Counted from the first letter of the stretch, positions 19,259-28,806 are shown. The stretch: 40,599 nucleotides of DNA from Mycolicibacterium vaccae NBRC 14118 = CIP 105934 (GCF_001552715.1 NZ_BCRS01000032.1:1-40599); one strand, 5' to 3'. Translations and numbers: made by a program. Notes: generated by a model not told the origin, from the letters alone.

Positions 19259-19558
19259 CTCTTTTGTCGGGCCGGCCGAGTCAGTGAAGCCCGCTGACTT
19301 AGGAATGCCACAGCAGCCGGTGAAGCGAGGTCTTTCACGTCCACCAGGATGACCGTCGGGACGATGCAGTACATCAGTCCGGAAGCGATCGAGGGCGTCG
19401 ATGTCGGTACCCTTTCGGCATCTACTCCCATCGGAGGCTGCAACCGGGTGTGTGGGTCACGCCTGATGAGCGAATTGGTGCAACGCGACGATGACGTCGC
19501 AGCCCTGCATCGGCGACCCAACCAGGCGGTGGATCTCCGTGACGTGGGTGCGAGCCGT
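19259..19558. other. Gene-free decayed stretch after tRNA-His
   Basis: No convincing gene. A 90-codon plus-strand frame from 19349 begins with QYISPEAIEG, which loosely recalls a kinase APE region, but nothing else of a kinase follows. It leads into the oxidoreductase remnant at 19559 and is probably debris at the edge of the accessory region. Confidence 0.4.
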
Positions 19559-19810
19559 TCAACGCCGACTTGGAGGCGATGGCCGACGGCGAATTGGCGG
19601 CCAGCGGCTTCGACTGGGTGATTCTGCGTCCCGCCGAGCTGACTGTGGCACTGGCCTGGGACGCGCGCGCTGACCCACACGCCCGTATCACGGGACAACG
19701 TGACCGCCGCGTTGGCACAACTCGTCCATCAACCCGGAGGTCTCTCGCGTCGTCCTCGAACTCACCGACGGTTCGACCGGGATCAGCGAGGCAATCGAGG
19801 CGTTGGGGGT
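19559..19810 (+). pseudogene. Remnant of an NAD(P)-binding (NmrA/SDR-like) oxidoreductase
   Basis: The first frame reads MADGELAASGFDWVILRPAE (from 19579), a C-terminal signature of atypical SDR/NmrA-like proteins (…GLDWTVLRPG…). The expected continuation is in two other frames: DNVTAALAQLVHQP (from about 19695) and then EVSRVVLELTDGSTGISEAI (from about 19736). At least two small indels separate them, and the N-terminal Rossmann half is missing. It is clearly dead, and lies between tRNA-His and the accessory operon. Confidence 0.65.
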
Positions 19811-19868
19811 CTGGAGCCGCGCTGGCACGCCGCAGACGTCCGCGGCTCTCGTCACTGGGCGAACGTCT

Positions 19869-20843
19869 TCAGAGTGCCGTCAACCAGTACGGCCACCGGG
19901 GGTCGGACATCTTCAGGCGCGCCCGCATCAGCTTCCAGCAACCGTACTTGTGATAATCGAAATCCCACGCGGAATTGAGCTGCTGATTGACGCAGGCCCA
20001 CAATCCCCACTTCAGGTCTGCCAACGCACTGCATACCTGAACTCGCGACAGCAGGTCGAAGTCCACCCTGCCGTAGTAGTCTTCCACGAGTTCCAGCAGC
20101 TGTTCTTCCCCGTAGAACATCTCGGTGGTCAAAACGGCCAACTCGTAAGCGCGCTCGTTGTTCGACGCAAACTCGAAGTCGACCATCTTCATCTGTTTGC
20201 CAACAGCGACAAGGAAATTGCCTGGCATCGGATCGTTATGACAGGCAACCAGTTCCAATCCTGAACTCAGCATGGCCGACTTCGCCACTTGGTACTCGCC
20301 CAGAATCAGTTCGGCATCGGCGGGTAACCTCACGGCGTGTTCGTGGACGCCTTCGAGATGCTCGTCGATCATGTCGAAGACCGTCTTGGTGACGCTGAGT
20401 AGAGCGCCGTCGTGCAACACCCGGTAGAGATCGATGATCTGGTGGGGGATGCTCGGATCCTTGAAATCTCCGTTGGTGCAGGCCCGATAGTCCTCGAGGA
20501 ACTCGATCACCTCGACCCCGCTGTCGGAATCGAAGTAGACCAGCTCAGGCCCGATTCCTCGTTCGCCCGCGCGGCGGGCCGCCTCGTTGGCGACCACACG
20601 GTCGATGAAGGCGTCACTACCGTCTCCGGGGATCTTGAGAAAGTATCGCTTATCGGATCCGGAGACCGTGATACGCCAGTTGCTGTTCTGCAGCCCACCA
20701 AACACCGGTGCATACTCGATCTTCCTACCGCGCCACGGGGCGATCGTCTGCAAGACCTCCTCCACGCGGCGTTCGGTGGCGGTGCGAGCAGTACCCACCT
20801 CCCGGTTTCCGGTCGTGTCTCGTGTTGTCGCGTCCGCGGTCAC
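19869..20843 (-). CDS. Choline/ethanolamine-kinase-like phosphotransferase
   Basis: 324 residues, aminoglycoside-phosphotransferase/choline-kinase fold. The nucleotide loop is FGGLQNSNWRITV (residues 48-60), the ATP-lysine K70 is in YFLKIPG, and E87 follows. Brenner motif CHNDPMPGN gives catalytic D204 and N209; MVDFEFAS gives metal-binding D222 with E224. HND and DFE (rather than HGD and DWE) are the choline/ethanolamine kinase forms, so a small amino-alcohol substrate is plausible but unproven. GTG 20843 overlaps the preceding kinase stop as GTGA. Last gene of the seven-gene operon; the active-site residues are intact. Confidence 0.8.
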   Translation of the reverse strand: MTADATTRDTTGNREVGTARTATERRVEEVLQTIAPWRGRKIEYAPVFGGLQNSNWRITVSGSDKRYFLKIPGDGSDAFIDRVVANEAARRAGERGIGPELVYFDSDSGVEVIEFLEDYRACTNGDFKDPSIPHQIIDLYRVLHDGALLSVTKTVFDMIDEHLEGVHEHAVRLPADAELILGEYQVAKSAMLSSGLELVACHNDPMPGNFLVAVGKQMKMVDFEFASNNERAYELAVLTTEMFYGEEQLLELVEDYYGRVDFDLLSRVQVCSALADLKWGLWACVNQQLNSAWDFDYHKYGCWKLMRARLKMSDPRWPYWLTAL

Positions 20844-21793
20844 AGGTTCCTCAGACGATCGTGGAAGTGCACGTCGCCCAGGCCCGCACGTGCTCGCACG
20901 AATTGCCAGTCGGAGAATTTCGAGTACTCCAGGGTGCCCGGCCGGGCGGTGTCGGCGTACGCACCGACCATTCCCCACCGGACGCAGTCAGCGACGCCGT
21001 AGACCCGCGCGCGGTCGAACAACGACTGATCAAACGTGCCCCACGCGATCTCGAACGCCGCCCGGGCGTCCCCGTCGAATGAGCGGACCTCTGCCAGCAT
21101 CACGCCGATATCCTGCAGCGGGTCCATCTGCGCGGCGACATCCCAGTCGAGGAGAAGCATGTCGCCACCGTCGGTCAGCAAGACGTTGGAGACATTGCCG
21201 TCCCCGTGGCACGGCACCACATCGAATCCCGTTGCCATTATCCGCTTCTCAGCCATGTCGAGCTGCCGCATCATCCATCCGAAGTCTTTCGGCAGCGGCA
21301 CGGAGTTGGCCTGGATCAACGCGGAGAGAGCCCGGATGTCGTCGAAAACGCTAGCCGTGCGGGAGATCGATCCGAACAGGTGCACCCGCGCCCGTAGCGT
21401 GAGCAGCTGCTCGAGTCGGGCATCGTCGTCGAAAACGTCCAGCGTGGCCGTCGACGATGAGTCAATCAGGTTCTCCAGCACCAGCACCCCGGCAGCTGCA
21501 TCGGCCGCAAGAACGCGCGGCCCCACGCCGTTCTCTCCTGCCTCAGTGGCTGCATCGAACGACCCAGCTATGTCGACGTAGGCACCGGCGTGCCCGATCA
21601 TCGATTTCACGAAGGCGTCGCGTGGCGCCAAGGAGTCATCGGCACGGATGTCGAAGCAGTCCGAGTCTGCGCTCCACCAACTCGGACTGGCCATGGCCGG
21701 CACGAGTTGGGCGGTGATGGGCCTGTCGGTGAACAACCCCATCGCATGCAACTGTGCGGCTATCGCCGGTTGGGTAGTGCTCGTCAAGATCAT
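20840..21793 (-). CDS. APH-family phosphotransferase (second kinase)
   Basis: 317 residues, same fold as its downstream neighbour but diverged. CHGDGNVSNVLL supplies catalytic D198 and N203, LLLDWDVA the metal-binding D216, and K63 in AFVKSM the ATP lysine. VLVLENL resembles the hinge. The motifs are the HGD/DWD type common to APH and macrolide or hydroxylysine kinase relatives. ATG 21793 overlaps the amidase stop as ATGA, with GGAGG close upstream. The two kinases are not simple duplicates, so they may act on different intermediates or as a heteromer. No resistance role is suggested, because the context is catabolic. Confidence 0.78.
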   Translation of the reverse strand: MILTSTTQPAIAAQLHAMGLFTDRPITAQLVPAMASPSWWSADSDCFDIRADDSLAPRDAFVKSMIGHAGAYVDIAGSFDAATEAGENGVGPRVLAADAAAGVLVLENLIDSSSTATLDVFDDDARLEQLLTLRARVHLFGSISRTASVFDDIRALSALIQANSVPLPKDFGWMMRQLDMAEKRIMATGFDVVPCHGDGNVSNVLLTDGGDMLLLDWDVAAQMDPLQDIGVMLAEVRSFDGDARAAFEIAWGTFDQSLFDRARVYGVADCVRWGMVGAYADTARPGTLEYSKFSDWQFVRARAGLGDVHFHDRLRNL

Positions 21794-23226
21794 CTCCCTC
21801 CGGTGTGCGTCGACGCGAACTCCGGCCAGGCGATCGTGAACGGTCGGGACCGCTCTAGCCACTTGGTGAACCGCAGCACTTCGCGGTCGGCGAATCGCGC
21901 TCCGACCACCTGAAGGCCCACCGGCATCGCGTCGCTGATACCGAAACACAAGGCCGCGGCGGGCTGACCAGTCTGATTGAACCAGGCAGTAAACCCGCAG
22001 TGCGCCAACGGCCGTGACGAATCCAGGCCGCATTCCTCCGCCGCGAAGCCAACTACCGGAAGGACGGGAGCGATCACGAAGTCGTATGCGGCACAGGCAG
22101 CCCGCATTCGCTCCGCCGACTTCGCCACCGCCTCGCCGTCGCGTGTGAAGTCGGTGGCGTGAAGGTCAGCAGCAGGTGAACACCACTGGCGGATGGCCGG
22201 GTGCACCAACTCGCGCAGCTCGGGTGGGATCGATTGGAGTTCGGCAAGCGCCCGCACTTGAAACAAGCGGTCCAGCGCTAGATAGGGGTCGCCGGCGATT
22301 GGGCTCGTCGCGTCACTGGAGGGAGTGAACACCGGAGCCATCGCCGTCACCTCTGCACCCGCATCGCGCAGCACCGCCGCCGCTTCCGCGACCACCGCCA
22401 GCACCGCGGCATCGGCGGTGAACCCATGGCCGAGATCGGTCAGCACCCCGATGCGAAGACCGTGCGGCGTCAGAGGATTTCGTACGGGGGGACCGATCTC
22501 CGGCGGCAGGCTCCACAGGTCGCGCGGGTCGGGCACAGTCAGTACGTCGTACAGATCGAAGACATCGTCGACGGTACGCCCCATCGGACCTGCCGACCGC
22601 ATGGTGGATGGCGCGGTGTGCGGGATGCGGCCCTGGGTGGGCTTGAGCGCGACCAGCCCGCAGTGCCCAGCCGGCAACCGCACCGACCCGGCGATGTCGG
22701 AACCCACCGATGAGAAACCGATGCCCGCTGCCAGCGACGCGCCCGCTCCCGCGCTCGAACCGCCGGGGTTTCGAGTGGGATCCCAGGGATTGCGAGTGAT
22801 CCCGTATAGCGAACTGACACCCGCGGCCATCATCCCGAAGTCGGGCATGGTGGTCTTCCCGACGATGACGGCACCGGCCTCTTTCAGGCGCGCAGCCGGA
22901 GGCGAGTCGGCGGAGGAGTCGGCGAGGTGCCCGAACGCGGCACAGCCGTGGCGCCACGGCATGCCGGCCGCGTTCACGCTGTCCTTGATGGTGACCGGCA
23001 GGCCGTCCATCGGGCTCAGCGGCGCACCGCACGCCCATCGCCCTGCCGAGGCCTGCGCCGCCGTCCGGGCTCCCTCGGTGTCAACATGAGCCATGGCGTT
23101 GATGACCGGATTGCGGGACTCGATCCGGTCCAGGGTGCGTTCGAGAACGTCCACCGGCGTGAACGCCCCGCTGCGGTACCCGGATCGAACGATGTCCGCC
23201 CCGGCGTCGAGCACGTCGTCGATCAC
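21790..23226 (-). CDS. Amidase-signature hydrolase (first amidase)
   Basis: 478 residues from GTG 23226, which overlaps the M20 hydrolase stop as GTGA. The Ser-cisSer-Lys triad is intact: K81 in VTIKDSVN, S158 in PGGSSAG, nucleophile S181 in [19 protein letters not shown] and the C-terminal [15 protein letters not shown] are typical. Amidase-signature enzymes hydrolyse C–N bonds of amides, carbamates or ureido acids; the exact substrate cannot be read. The M20 hydrolase upstream and two kinases downstream suggest a middle step in the pathway. Confidence 0.85.
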   Translation of the reverse strand: MIDDVLDAGADIVRSGYRSGAFTPVDVLERTLDRIESRNPVINAMAHVDTEGARTAAQASAGRWACGAPLSPMDGLPVTIKDSVNAAGMPWRHGCAAFGHLADSSADSPPAARLKEAGAVIVGKTTMPDFGMMAAGVSSLYGITRNPWDPTRNPGGSSAGAGASLAAGIGFSSVGSDIAGSVRLPAGHCGLVALKPTQGRIPHTAPSTMRSAGPMGRTVDDVFDLYDVLTVPDPRDLWSLPPEIGPPVRNPLTPHGLRIGVLTDLGHGFTADAAVLAVVAEAAAVLRDAGAEVTAMAPVFTPSSDATSPIAGDPYLALDRLFQVRALAELQSIPPELRELVHPAIRQWCSPAADLHATDFTRDGEAVAKSAERMRAACAAYDFVIAPVLPVVGFAAEECGLDSSRPLAHCGFTAWFNQTGQPAAALCFGISDAMPVGLQVVGARFADREVLRFTKWLERSRPFTIAWPEFASTHTGGR

Positions 23227-24491
23227 GTGGCCGGGGCCGCCTCGAGTGCGCCAGCGACCATTCGGCGGGTCGTCGCCGTGAGCATGTGGACCCCGGCAAG
23301 CATCTGCTCGTCGGAGGTGAACTCTCGTTCGTTGTGGGAGATGCCGTCGACACTGGGGACGAAGAGCATCACCGTTGGCACCACGTCCTTCAGGTTCACG
23401 GAGTCGTGGCCTGCCATCGTGGGCAGCTCGCACCACGTCAGGCCGAGATCGTCGGCAACCGCACCTGCCAGGGCAATGCCGGAATCCTGGTAGCTGCTCG
23501 AGGGTCGTAAGGCGGCGGATTCGATGTCGACGCTCACCTCGCCGTCGTTCCCGATCTCCGCAACACGCGCCATCAACGACTGATGCGCGGCCTCCAGGTC
23601 ATCAGCGCGAAGTGCCCGCAGGTCGGCGATCAACCGAACGCGCGCGGGCACCACCACGGGCGAGTTGGGTTCGATCGTCATCCGGCCCACCGACCCGAGC
23701 ACCGTGTCAGGACCGAACTCGGCGGCCACCGCACGCACGGCCAACACCACCTGGCTGGCACCGACCAGGGCGTCGCGGCGGTACCGCATGTGGGTGGCGC
23801 CGGTGTGGGACTGCTCGCCGTGCACCGTGATCGTGTACTTGTACGCTGTCCAATTCTTGGTGACGACGCCGACGTCGAGCCCCTCGTCGATCAACGAGCG
23901 CCCCTGTTCGATGTGGATCTCGGCGTAGCAGCTCGCCTGCGGCGCGGCGTCGGCGCCATGGAATCCGATGGCGTTCAATGCCTCCCGCACCGTCACGCCA
24001 TCCTTGCCGAAACTGTCGAGCGCGTCGTCCGCGCTGAGCTTGCCGGCGAAGACAGCGCTGCCCATCAGACTGGGGTAGAACCGCGACCCCTCCTCGTTGA
24101 ACCAGTTCACCGCGGCAACGTTGTACCGAGCCCCGCCAGGCGGGTCGGCCAGCACGGCTGCCACCGCGTACGCACCGGCGAGAACACCGTAGGCACCGTC
24201 GAACCGTCCGGATGTGGGCTGACTGTCGAGATGAGACCCGACCAGCACGTAGGGGGCTTCTGGGCCACCACCGGTGGTGCGAGCGCAGCCGTACATATTG
24301 CCGACCGCGTCCACCCGGCAATGCAGTCCATGGTCGTCGAACCACGCCCTCAACCAGTCGCGCGCCCTCCCATCTGCCGGAGTGGCCGCTTCACGGTCCA
24401 CTCCACCTCCCGCCGTCACACCGATCTCCGACAGCTCGGCGAAGTCGGCGAGGAAAGCGGCGTCGGACAAGTCCGGACCCGGGTCAGCCAT
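23223..24491 (-). CDS. M20-family amidohydrolase (hydantoinase/carbamoylase or allantoate amidohydrolase type)
   Basis: 422 residues. Metal ligands fit the N-carbamoyl-amino-acid hydrolase branch: H87 in GSHLDSQP, D98 in [26 protein letters not shown] and a C-terminal His in ISHNEREF. The dimer domain carries [12 protein letters not shown] and [10 protein letters not shown]. Such enzymes act on N-carbamoyl amino acids, ureidoglycine or allantoate. ATG 24491 lies inside the last codons of the symporter gene (8-bp overlap), so translation is coupled. It probably hydrolyses an imported ureido or amide compound. Confidence 0.85.
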   Translation of the reverse strand: MADPGPDLSDAAFLADFAELSEIGVTAGGGVDREAATPADGRARDWLRAWFDDHGLHCRVDAVGNMYGCARTTGGGPEAPYVLVGSHLDSQPTSGRFDGAYGVLAGAYAVAAVLADPPGGARYNVAAVNWFNEEGSRFYPSLMGSAVFAGKLSADDALDSFGKDGVTVREALNAIGFHGADAAPQASCYAEIHIEQGRSLIDEGLDVGVVTKNWTAYKYTITVHGEQSHTGATHMRYRRDALVGASQVVLAVRAVAAEFGPDTVLGSVGRMTIEPNSPVVVPARVRLIADLRALRADDLEAAHQSLMARVAEIGNDGEVSVDIESAALRPSSSYQDSGIALAGAVADDLGLTWCELPTMAGHDSVNLKDVVPTVMLFVPSVDGISHNEREFTSDEQMLAGVHMLTATTRRMVAGALEAAPAT

Positions 24492-26058
24492 CTAACGCTT
24501 GCTCCCGCGACGTCTTGGCCAACTCGTGCAGTTGTCCGTCCATGGATTCATCGTGCACCGGCAGCGGTGCTTTCACACTGGTCTTGGCGGCCGCGAACAT
24601 GTCGTCCACTCTCGCTTTCTCCGCGTCGTCGGACTTGATGAACGCTGCAGCCCCCAGGAAGATCGCCAGGTTGACCGCGATGCCGACGATACCGCCGGTC
24701 AGGCTGCCTAGCCCACGGATGTCATCGGGGTAGATCCACGTCAGAACCATCGCGACCACGAAGCCCACCACCATTCCCGCGACAGCGCCCTGCTTGTTGC
24801 CACCGCGCCAGAAGATGCCGAGGAACAGGGGAACCGCCAGCTGCACGACACCCTGGTAGGAGATCTGTGCCAGAAGCTGTAGCCGCTCCATGTTGAACGT
24901 CGCATAGGCGACGACGCCTGCCAGCACCATGAACACGGCCATCGAGGTCTTCGCAACGAAAGTCAACTGCTTGTCGGAGAGCGGTCGCTTCTCGGTGTTG
25001 ACCAGGTCATTGGCGATCTGAAGCCCGCAGACCTGCACGCTCCCATCGATGTGGCCCATGGACGCGGCGAAGACGATGGTGACGCCGAGGCCCAACATCC
25101 ATGTGCCGCCGTAATCAGACATGATGCTGAACCAGCCCCCCTGTGGAGCGGCGGCCACGTCGGGCAACCCGGTGGCAGCGATGCCGACCAGCATCAACAA
25201 CGTGTAGAAGACGCCGGAGATCAGCACGGTGCACAATGTCCCGGATTTCACCGATCGCACACTGGAGGCGGTGTAGATGCGCTGGAAACTTGTTGGCCAA
25301 CAGAGGGATCCGATGACGCCGGTGAAGATCAGCGCGAAGATGTAGAGCGGCCCGTAGCTGTCGCCGTCGCCGGGGAGCACCAGGTACTTGTCGGCGACGT
25401 CGTTGAGGTCGGCGAAGCTGATCGGGCTGCCCGCGGCGCCGGACAGCAACACCACGCACACGATCGCCGAGAATACGTACGCCACCGTGCCCTGAAAGGC
25501 GTCGGTCATGATCAGGCCGCGCATGCCCATGCGGACAGTCCAGTACTGCCGAATGACGATGACGGCGAGACCGACGAGCAGGCAGGTGGTGACCGACCAT
25601 GCGCCATCACTTGCGATCTCGAAAACGGTTCCTAGTGCCTGCATTCCGAGCACCACCCACGGGAAGAGCGAGACGATCCCGATGACGCTGGCGATCACCT
25701 TGACCGCCGACGAGTCGAACCGCTTGCCCAACAGATCGGGCTGTGAACGCAGGTCGTACTTCTTGCCCCAGCGCCATGCCCGGGTGGCCATGAAGTACAT
25801 CATCGCCACTCCGAGGCTCGAGTAGGCAAGGCCGTACAGCCCGAAGACCCCGGCACCAGCGGCGAGTCCGAAGAAGGCGATGAACGTGGAACCGGGCCAC
25901 CACGAGTTCACATAGCTCATCGCCACGTACCACGGCCCGTAACTACGACCACCTACCGCGTACTCGTCGAAAGTCGGTGCAGTCTTCTGCTGCGAGATGT
26001 AGAGAATTGCTACGACGATTGCGTAGAACACCGCCAACATGGCGAGCATGATCAGCAT
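24484..26058 (-). CDS. Sodium:solute symporter (SSS family)
   Basis: 524 residues with about 13 transmembrane helices, as in LeuT-fold SSS transporters. [20 protein letters not shown], then [20 protein letters not shown] near the N-terminus, and [17 protein letters not shown] [16 protein letters not shown] are family features. ATG 26058 has GGGAGG five bases upstream. It probably imports the operon's substrate. The small membrane gene upstream ends one base before this start, the pairing seen for SSS permeases with small accessory subunits. The C-terminal cytoplasmic tail is about 60 residues. Confidence 0.87.
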   Translation of the reverse strand: MLIMLAMLAVFYAIVVAILYISQQKTAPTFDEYAVGGRSYGPWYVAMSYVNSWWPGSTFIAFFGLAAGAGVFGLYGLAYSSLGVAMMYFMATRAWRWGKKYDLRSQPDLLGKRFDSSAVKVIASVIGIVSLFPWVVLGMQALGTVFEIASDGAWSVTTCLLVGLAVIVIRQYWTVRMGMRGLIMTDAFQGTVAYVFSAIVCVVLLSGAAGSPISFADLNDVADKYLVLPGDGDSYGPLYIFALIFTGVIGSLCWPTSFQRIYTASSVRSVKSGTLCTVLISGVFYTLLMLVGIAATGLPDVAAAPQGGWFSIMSDYGGTWMLGLGVTIVFAASMGHIDGSVQVCGLQIANDLVNTEKRPLSDKQLTFVAKTSMAVFMVLAGVVAYATFNMERLQLLAQISYQGVVQLAVPLFLGIFWRGGNKQGAVAGMVVGFVVAMVLTWIYPDDIRGLGSLTGGIVGIAVNLAIFLGAAAFIKSDDAEKARVDDMFAAAKTSVKAPLPVHDESMDGQLHELAKTSREQALDG

Positions 26059-26059
26059 G

Positions 26060-26335
26060 TCAGCCTCCCAGGCTGTCGATGGGTTCCAGCGAGTCGTCGT
26101 CGAGTTCACCGCGAATGTCTTCGACGACGTAGAACGCCGTCAGGGTGAGTCCGAGGATGAGCGCGTTGACGATCCAGTACATGACCGCGAACGGGATTCC
26201 GAGGATGTCGAATCGGATGCCACTGCCCCACAGATACAGTGGCGGAAAGAGGGCGAACAGCAGAGCCAGTGCGTAGAAGCCGCCGAAAAAGGTCACCACC
26301 GATCGGCGACTAAAGCCTCTAATGCGTTCCTTCAT
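26060..26335 (-). CDS. Small membrane partner of the SSS symporter (DUF3311-like)
   Basis: 91 residues, two transmembrane helices: SVVTFFGGFYALALLFALFP and PFAVMYWIVNALILGLTLTA. PPLYLW before the second helix and an acidic tail (ELDDDSLEPID) are visible. AAAGGA lies eight bases before ATG 26335; a start at 26371 would overlap the phosphatase gene. The size, topology and position directly before an SSS gene resemble DUF3311/YhdT-type subunits. The family label is tentative. Confidence 0.7.
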   Translation of the reverse strand: MKERIRGFSRRSVVTFFGGFYALALLFALFPPLYLWGSGIRFDILGIPFAVMYWIVNALILGLTLTAFYVVEDIRGELDDDSLEPIDSLGG

Positions 26336-26351
26336 CGTCAAATCCTTTGCG

Positions 26352-27149
26352 CTAGATGGCTCGCTGGGCATCCGTGGTGGATGCGGTCTTCGGGGATACG
26401 TGTTCGAGCAGCTCGTCGTGAATGAGCCCGTTGCTCGCCATTCCGTTCAGCGCGTCGAAGGTCCTGCGGCCGTCGAGACTGGTGAACCGGCCGCCCGCCT
26501 CCTCGATGATGACCGACATCGGCGCCAGGTCGAAGGGTTGCGCGGTGTAGTCGACCACGGCGTCGACGCGGCCGCAGGCCACCATCGCGTAGCCGAACGC
26601 ATCCCCCCACGTGCGCACTACCGCCCCGCAGGCGTGCAGATCGTCGATGACCTGGAGGTCCCAGTCCTCGAGCCACGTCGCCATCACGTAGGCACCATCG
26701 AGATCGCTGCGGTCGGACACCCGCACCTGCACGCCGTTGCTCCAGCAGCCCTTTCCCAATTCGGCGTGAACAGTGGTCTGCGCACTGGGCAGGTTGATGA
26801 GGCCGAACACGATCTCGCCGTCTTCTTGCAAGGCAATCAGATTCGCATACAACGGAATCCCCCGTACGAACGATTTGGTGCCGTCGATGGGGTCCACGAT
26901 CCAGCGGAACCCGCTGCTGCCGTGGGTCTCCGGGTACTCCTCGCCGGTGAAGCCATCGTCTGCGAACTCCGCTCCGACCGCGTCACGGAGCAATCGCTCG
27001 ATCCCTCGGTCGGCGTCGGTGACCGGCGTGCCGTCTGCCTTGGTCTGCACCTGCAGGTTGCGCTTCTCGAAGTGTTCGCGCGAGATCCGACCCGCTACAT
27101 CGGCGAGCCGCATGCTCAACCCGATGCGCTCCGCGCGCCCTGTGCTCAT
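26352..27149 (-). CDS. Inositol-monophosphatase-family phosphatase, HisN-like
   Basis: 265 residues. The metal-binding motifs are complete: GEEYPE (E70/E71), WIVDPIDGTKSFVRGIPLY (D86, D89) and the C-terminal DYTAQPFDLAPMSVIIEEAGG. KADGTPVTDADRGIE at the N-terminus and the DPIDGTKSFVRG form look most like actinobacterial histidinol-phosphate phosphatase HisN. No other histidine genes are nearby, so it is probably a paralog working on a phosphorylated pathway intermediate. First gene of the operon, divergent from gntR. ATG 27149 has no strong ribosome-binding site. Confidence 0.82.
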   Translation of the reverse strand: MSTGRAERIGLSMRLADVAGRISREHFEKRNLQVQTKADGTPVTDADRGIERLLRDAVGAEFADDGFTGEEYPETHGSSGFRWIVDPIDGTKSFVRGIPLYANLIALQEDGEIVFGLINLPSAQTTVHAELGKGCWSNGVQVRVSDRSDLDGAYVMATWLEDWDLQVIDDLHACGAVVRTWGDAFGYAMVACGRVDAVVDYTAQPFDLAPMSVIIEEAGGRFTSLDGRRTFDALNGMASNGLIHDELLEHVSPKTASTTDAQRAI

Positions 27150-27194
27150 GAGTACCAGCGTCGGAGTAGACCATTTCTGGTTCGTAAATGCTGG

Positions 27195-27212
27195 CGTTAA
27201 CTCCACGTAACG
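27195..27212. promoter_or_regulatory. Weak GntR-like half-site pair
   Basis: CGTTA (27195-27199) and TAACG (27208-27212) form an inverted repeat with an 8-bp spacer, 46 bp upstream of the phosphatase start. The arms are short, so this is a weak call. Confidence 0.25.
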
Positions 27213-27253
27213 GTCGACTCGAGGCGGACGGCGGGCAGCGTGCGAAAAGATGC

Positions 27254-27279
27254 AACGCCGAACCGGCCCGGTTAGCGTT
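27254..27279. promoter_or_regulatory. 26-bp inverted repeat, candidate GntR operator
   Basis: AACGC–AACCG (27254-27265) is mirrored by CGGTT–GCGTT (27269-27279) around GCC, with one or two unpaired bases in each arm. It sits in the divergent interval between the phosphatase and gntR, about 30 bp before the gntR Shine-Dalgarno sequence. That is a natural place for the regulator to control both directions. Confidence 0.5.
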
Positions 27280-27320
27280 GGCGTCCTACACCACGGGGTG
27301 CAGCCGACAAGGAGCACGTC

Positions 27321-28151
27321 ATGCTTGCGCTTGAGCACGCGAATGCAGCATTGAGGCGGCTAGCGGAGGAACTCACGGAACTGGGTGCGTCCAGGATGCC
27401 CACTGAGCGTGCGCTGGCCGACCGCCTACAGACCTCGCGCACCACGGTCCGGAAGGCGCTGGAACTACTCGAAAACGACGGAACGATTCGCAGGGTCAGG
27501 GGGCGTTCGGGAGGGGCCTACCTGACCAAGGTGCAACTACAGGACGCCGCTTCGCAGACAGCTCGGCCGCTCTGCAGCGGACGCGGCGTGCTGCGCAGCC
27601 TCAACACGGTGAAGGGAATCCCGGAGATTCTGCACGAGCAGGGCTTTCGCGACGGCACGACGGTCATCCGTTCGGGCTTGGTGCCTGCCCCGTCTACGGT
27701 GCGTGAGGCGCTGCATTTGTCGAGCGACGAATTCGTGGTCTCGTTACTGAGGCTTCGCCATGCCGACGGCGACACTCTCTCCCTCGAACGGATGTTCCTG
27801 CGCACCGAGGTGGCTGAAGTCCTCAGCACGGAGATGAAGTCGATCTACCGCACTCTGGGGTCACAGTTCGGCGTGCAGATCTGCGCTGCGGACGAGTCGA
27901 TCGAAATGGCCGCTATCTCACAGTCCGAAGGCGTACTGCTCGGCCTCCCGGCAGCCACCCCCGTGCTCAAGCTGAGGCGCGTCGGCTACGACCAACATGG
28001 CCGCGCCCTGGAGTACTCCGTTGACCTCTTCCGAGCCGACCGGACGCGGTTGCACGTGCGGTCACAGTCGTCGCCGTCAACAGATTCGGGCCCCAGCTTC
28101 GTGCAACCGGCTGCGGGCATTGGATCGAAACCAGCTCGTTACCGCAGCTGA
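27321..28151 (+). CDS. GntR-family regulator with UTRA ligand domain (HutC subfamily)
   Basis: 276 residues. The N-terminal winged helix spans about residues 10-72 (MPTERALADRLQTSRTTVRK, then ALELLENDGTIRRV). The UTRA effector domain runs from about 95 to 245, with VSLLRLRHADGDTLSLERMF and a C-terminal VLKLRRVGYDQHGRALEYS. AAGGAG (27309-27314) lies six bases before ATG 27321. Divergent from the seven-gene operon and therefore its probable regulator. UTRA domains sense small metabolites, often the pathway substrate or a phosphorylated form. The C-terminal 30 residues are low-complexity Ser/Pro-rich. Confidence 0.88.
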   Translation: MLALEHANAALRRLAEELTELGASRMPTERALADRLQTSRTTVRKALELLENDGTIRRVRGRSGGAYLTKVQLQDAASQTARPLCSGRGVLRSLNTVKGIPEILHEQGFRDGTTVIRSGLVPAPSTVREALHLSSDEFVVSLLRLRHADGDTLSLERMFLRTEVAEVLSTEMKSIYRTLGSQFGVQICAADESIEMAAISQSEGVLLGLPAATPVLKLRRVGYDQHGRALEYSVDLFRADRTRLHVRSQSSPSTDSGPSFVQPAAGIGSKPARYRS

Positions 28152-28203
28152 GCAGGACCAGAAATGGTCTACCGCAACTGTGATTGCGGTGAACGCACCT
28201 TCG

Positions 28204-28806
28204 ATGACAGACCAGTTGAACGAGATGGCGACCGGCCTCATGTCCCCAGTTCCGGAGCACCGTGGTTCGGCCTTACTGGAACTCCTGCACGCTGCCGGTG
28301 TCGCCGTCGCAGGCATGCTGACCGCGCTCGACTCGAATCGTCGAATCGTGGTCGTCGCACGTAGTGGCCACCACGGAGGCCTGCGCGACCAGGTCACCAT
28401 ATCGCTGCTGACTCCGCGCGGCCGGTACGTGGGCGTCCTGCACCTCACCTTCGTCTCCACACCGCTCCCGCTGCCTGCAGTCGCCGTATTGGACATGCTG
28501 ATACCGCACGCGGCGGGCGTCGCCGCGTCGGTGGGCCGCCGGTCTCAGCTCGGGTTGACGCCCAGGGAGGACGACATTCTGTGCGCGATTGCCGCTGGTT
28601 ACACCAATGCCGAGATCTCCGAGCGGGATTCGGTGTCGGTTCGGACGGTCACGACTCAGGTCGAGTCGATCTTCCGGAAGCTCGGAGTTCGCAACCGCGT
28701 TCAAGCCGCCAGGGTCGCCTTGGACTGCTGTCTGCAGGACCGCCGCTCGTCGGCTCCGCACTACAGCGCCGGTTTGACATCTGACCAGGGCCGCGAAGCC
28801 TCGTAG
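28204..28806 (+). CDS. LuxR-type transcriptional regulator
   Basis: 200 residues from ATG 28204; in-frame GTGs at 28180 and 28189 are alternatives, none with a strong ribosome-binding site. The C-terminal helix-turn-helix is clear (LTPREDDILCAIAAGYTNAE, RTVTTQVESIFRKLGVRNR; residues about 119-175). The N-terminal half looks like a shortened GAF-type sensor (LLTPRGRYVGVLHLTFVS). It lacks a phospho-receiver domain. It follows gntR after 52 bp, probably in one transcript. Its last 46 bp overlap the convergent amidase gene. Confidence 0.75.
   Translation: MTDQLNEMATGLMSPVPEHRGSALLELLHAAGVAVAGMLTALDSNRRIVVVARSGHHGGLRDQVTISLLTPRGRYVGVLHLTFVSTPLPLPAVAVLDMLIPHAAGVAASVGRRSQLGLTPREDDILCAIAAGYTNAEISERDSVSVRTVTTQVESIFRKLGVRNRVQAARVALDCCLQDRRSSAPHYSAGLTSDQGREAS

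Noticed and set aside
19349..19621. Ser/Thr kinase fragment suggested by QYISPEAIEG
   Set aside because: Only one loose motif, no other kinase subdomains nearby.
20840..21793. Aminoglycoside resistance gene
   Set aside because: The fold is APH-like but the operon is catabolic and there is no mobile-element context.
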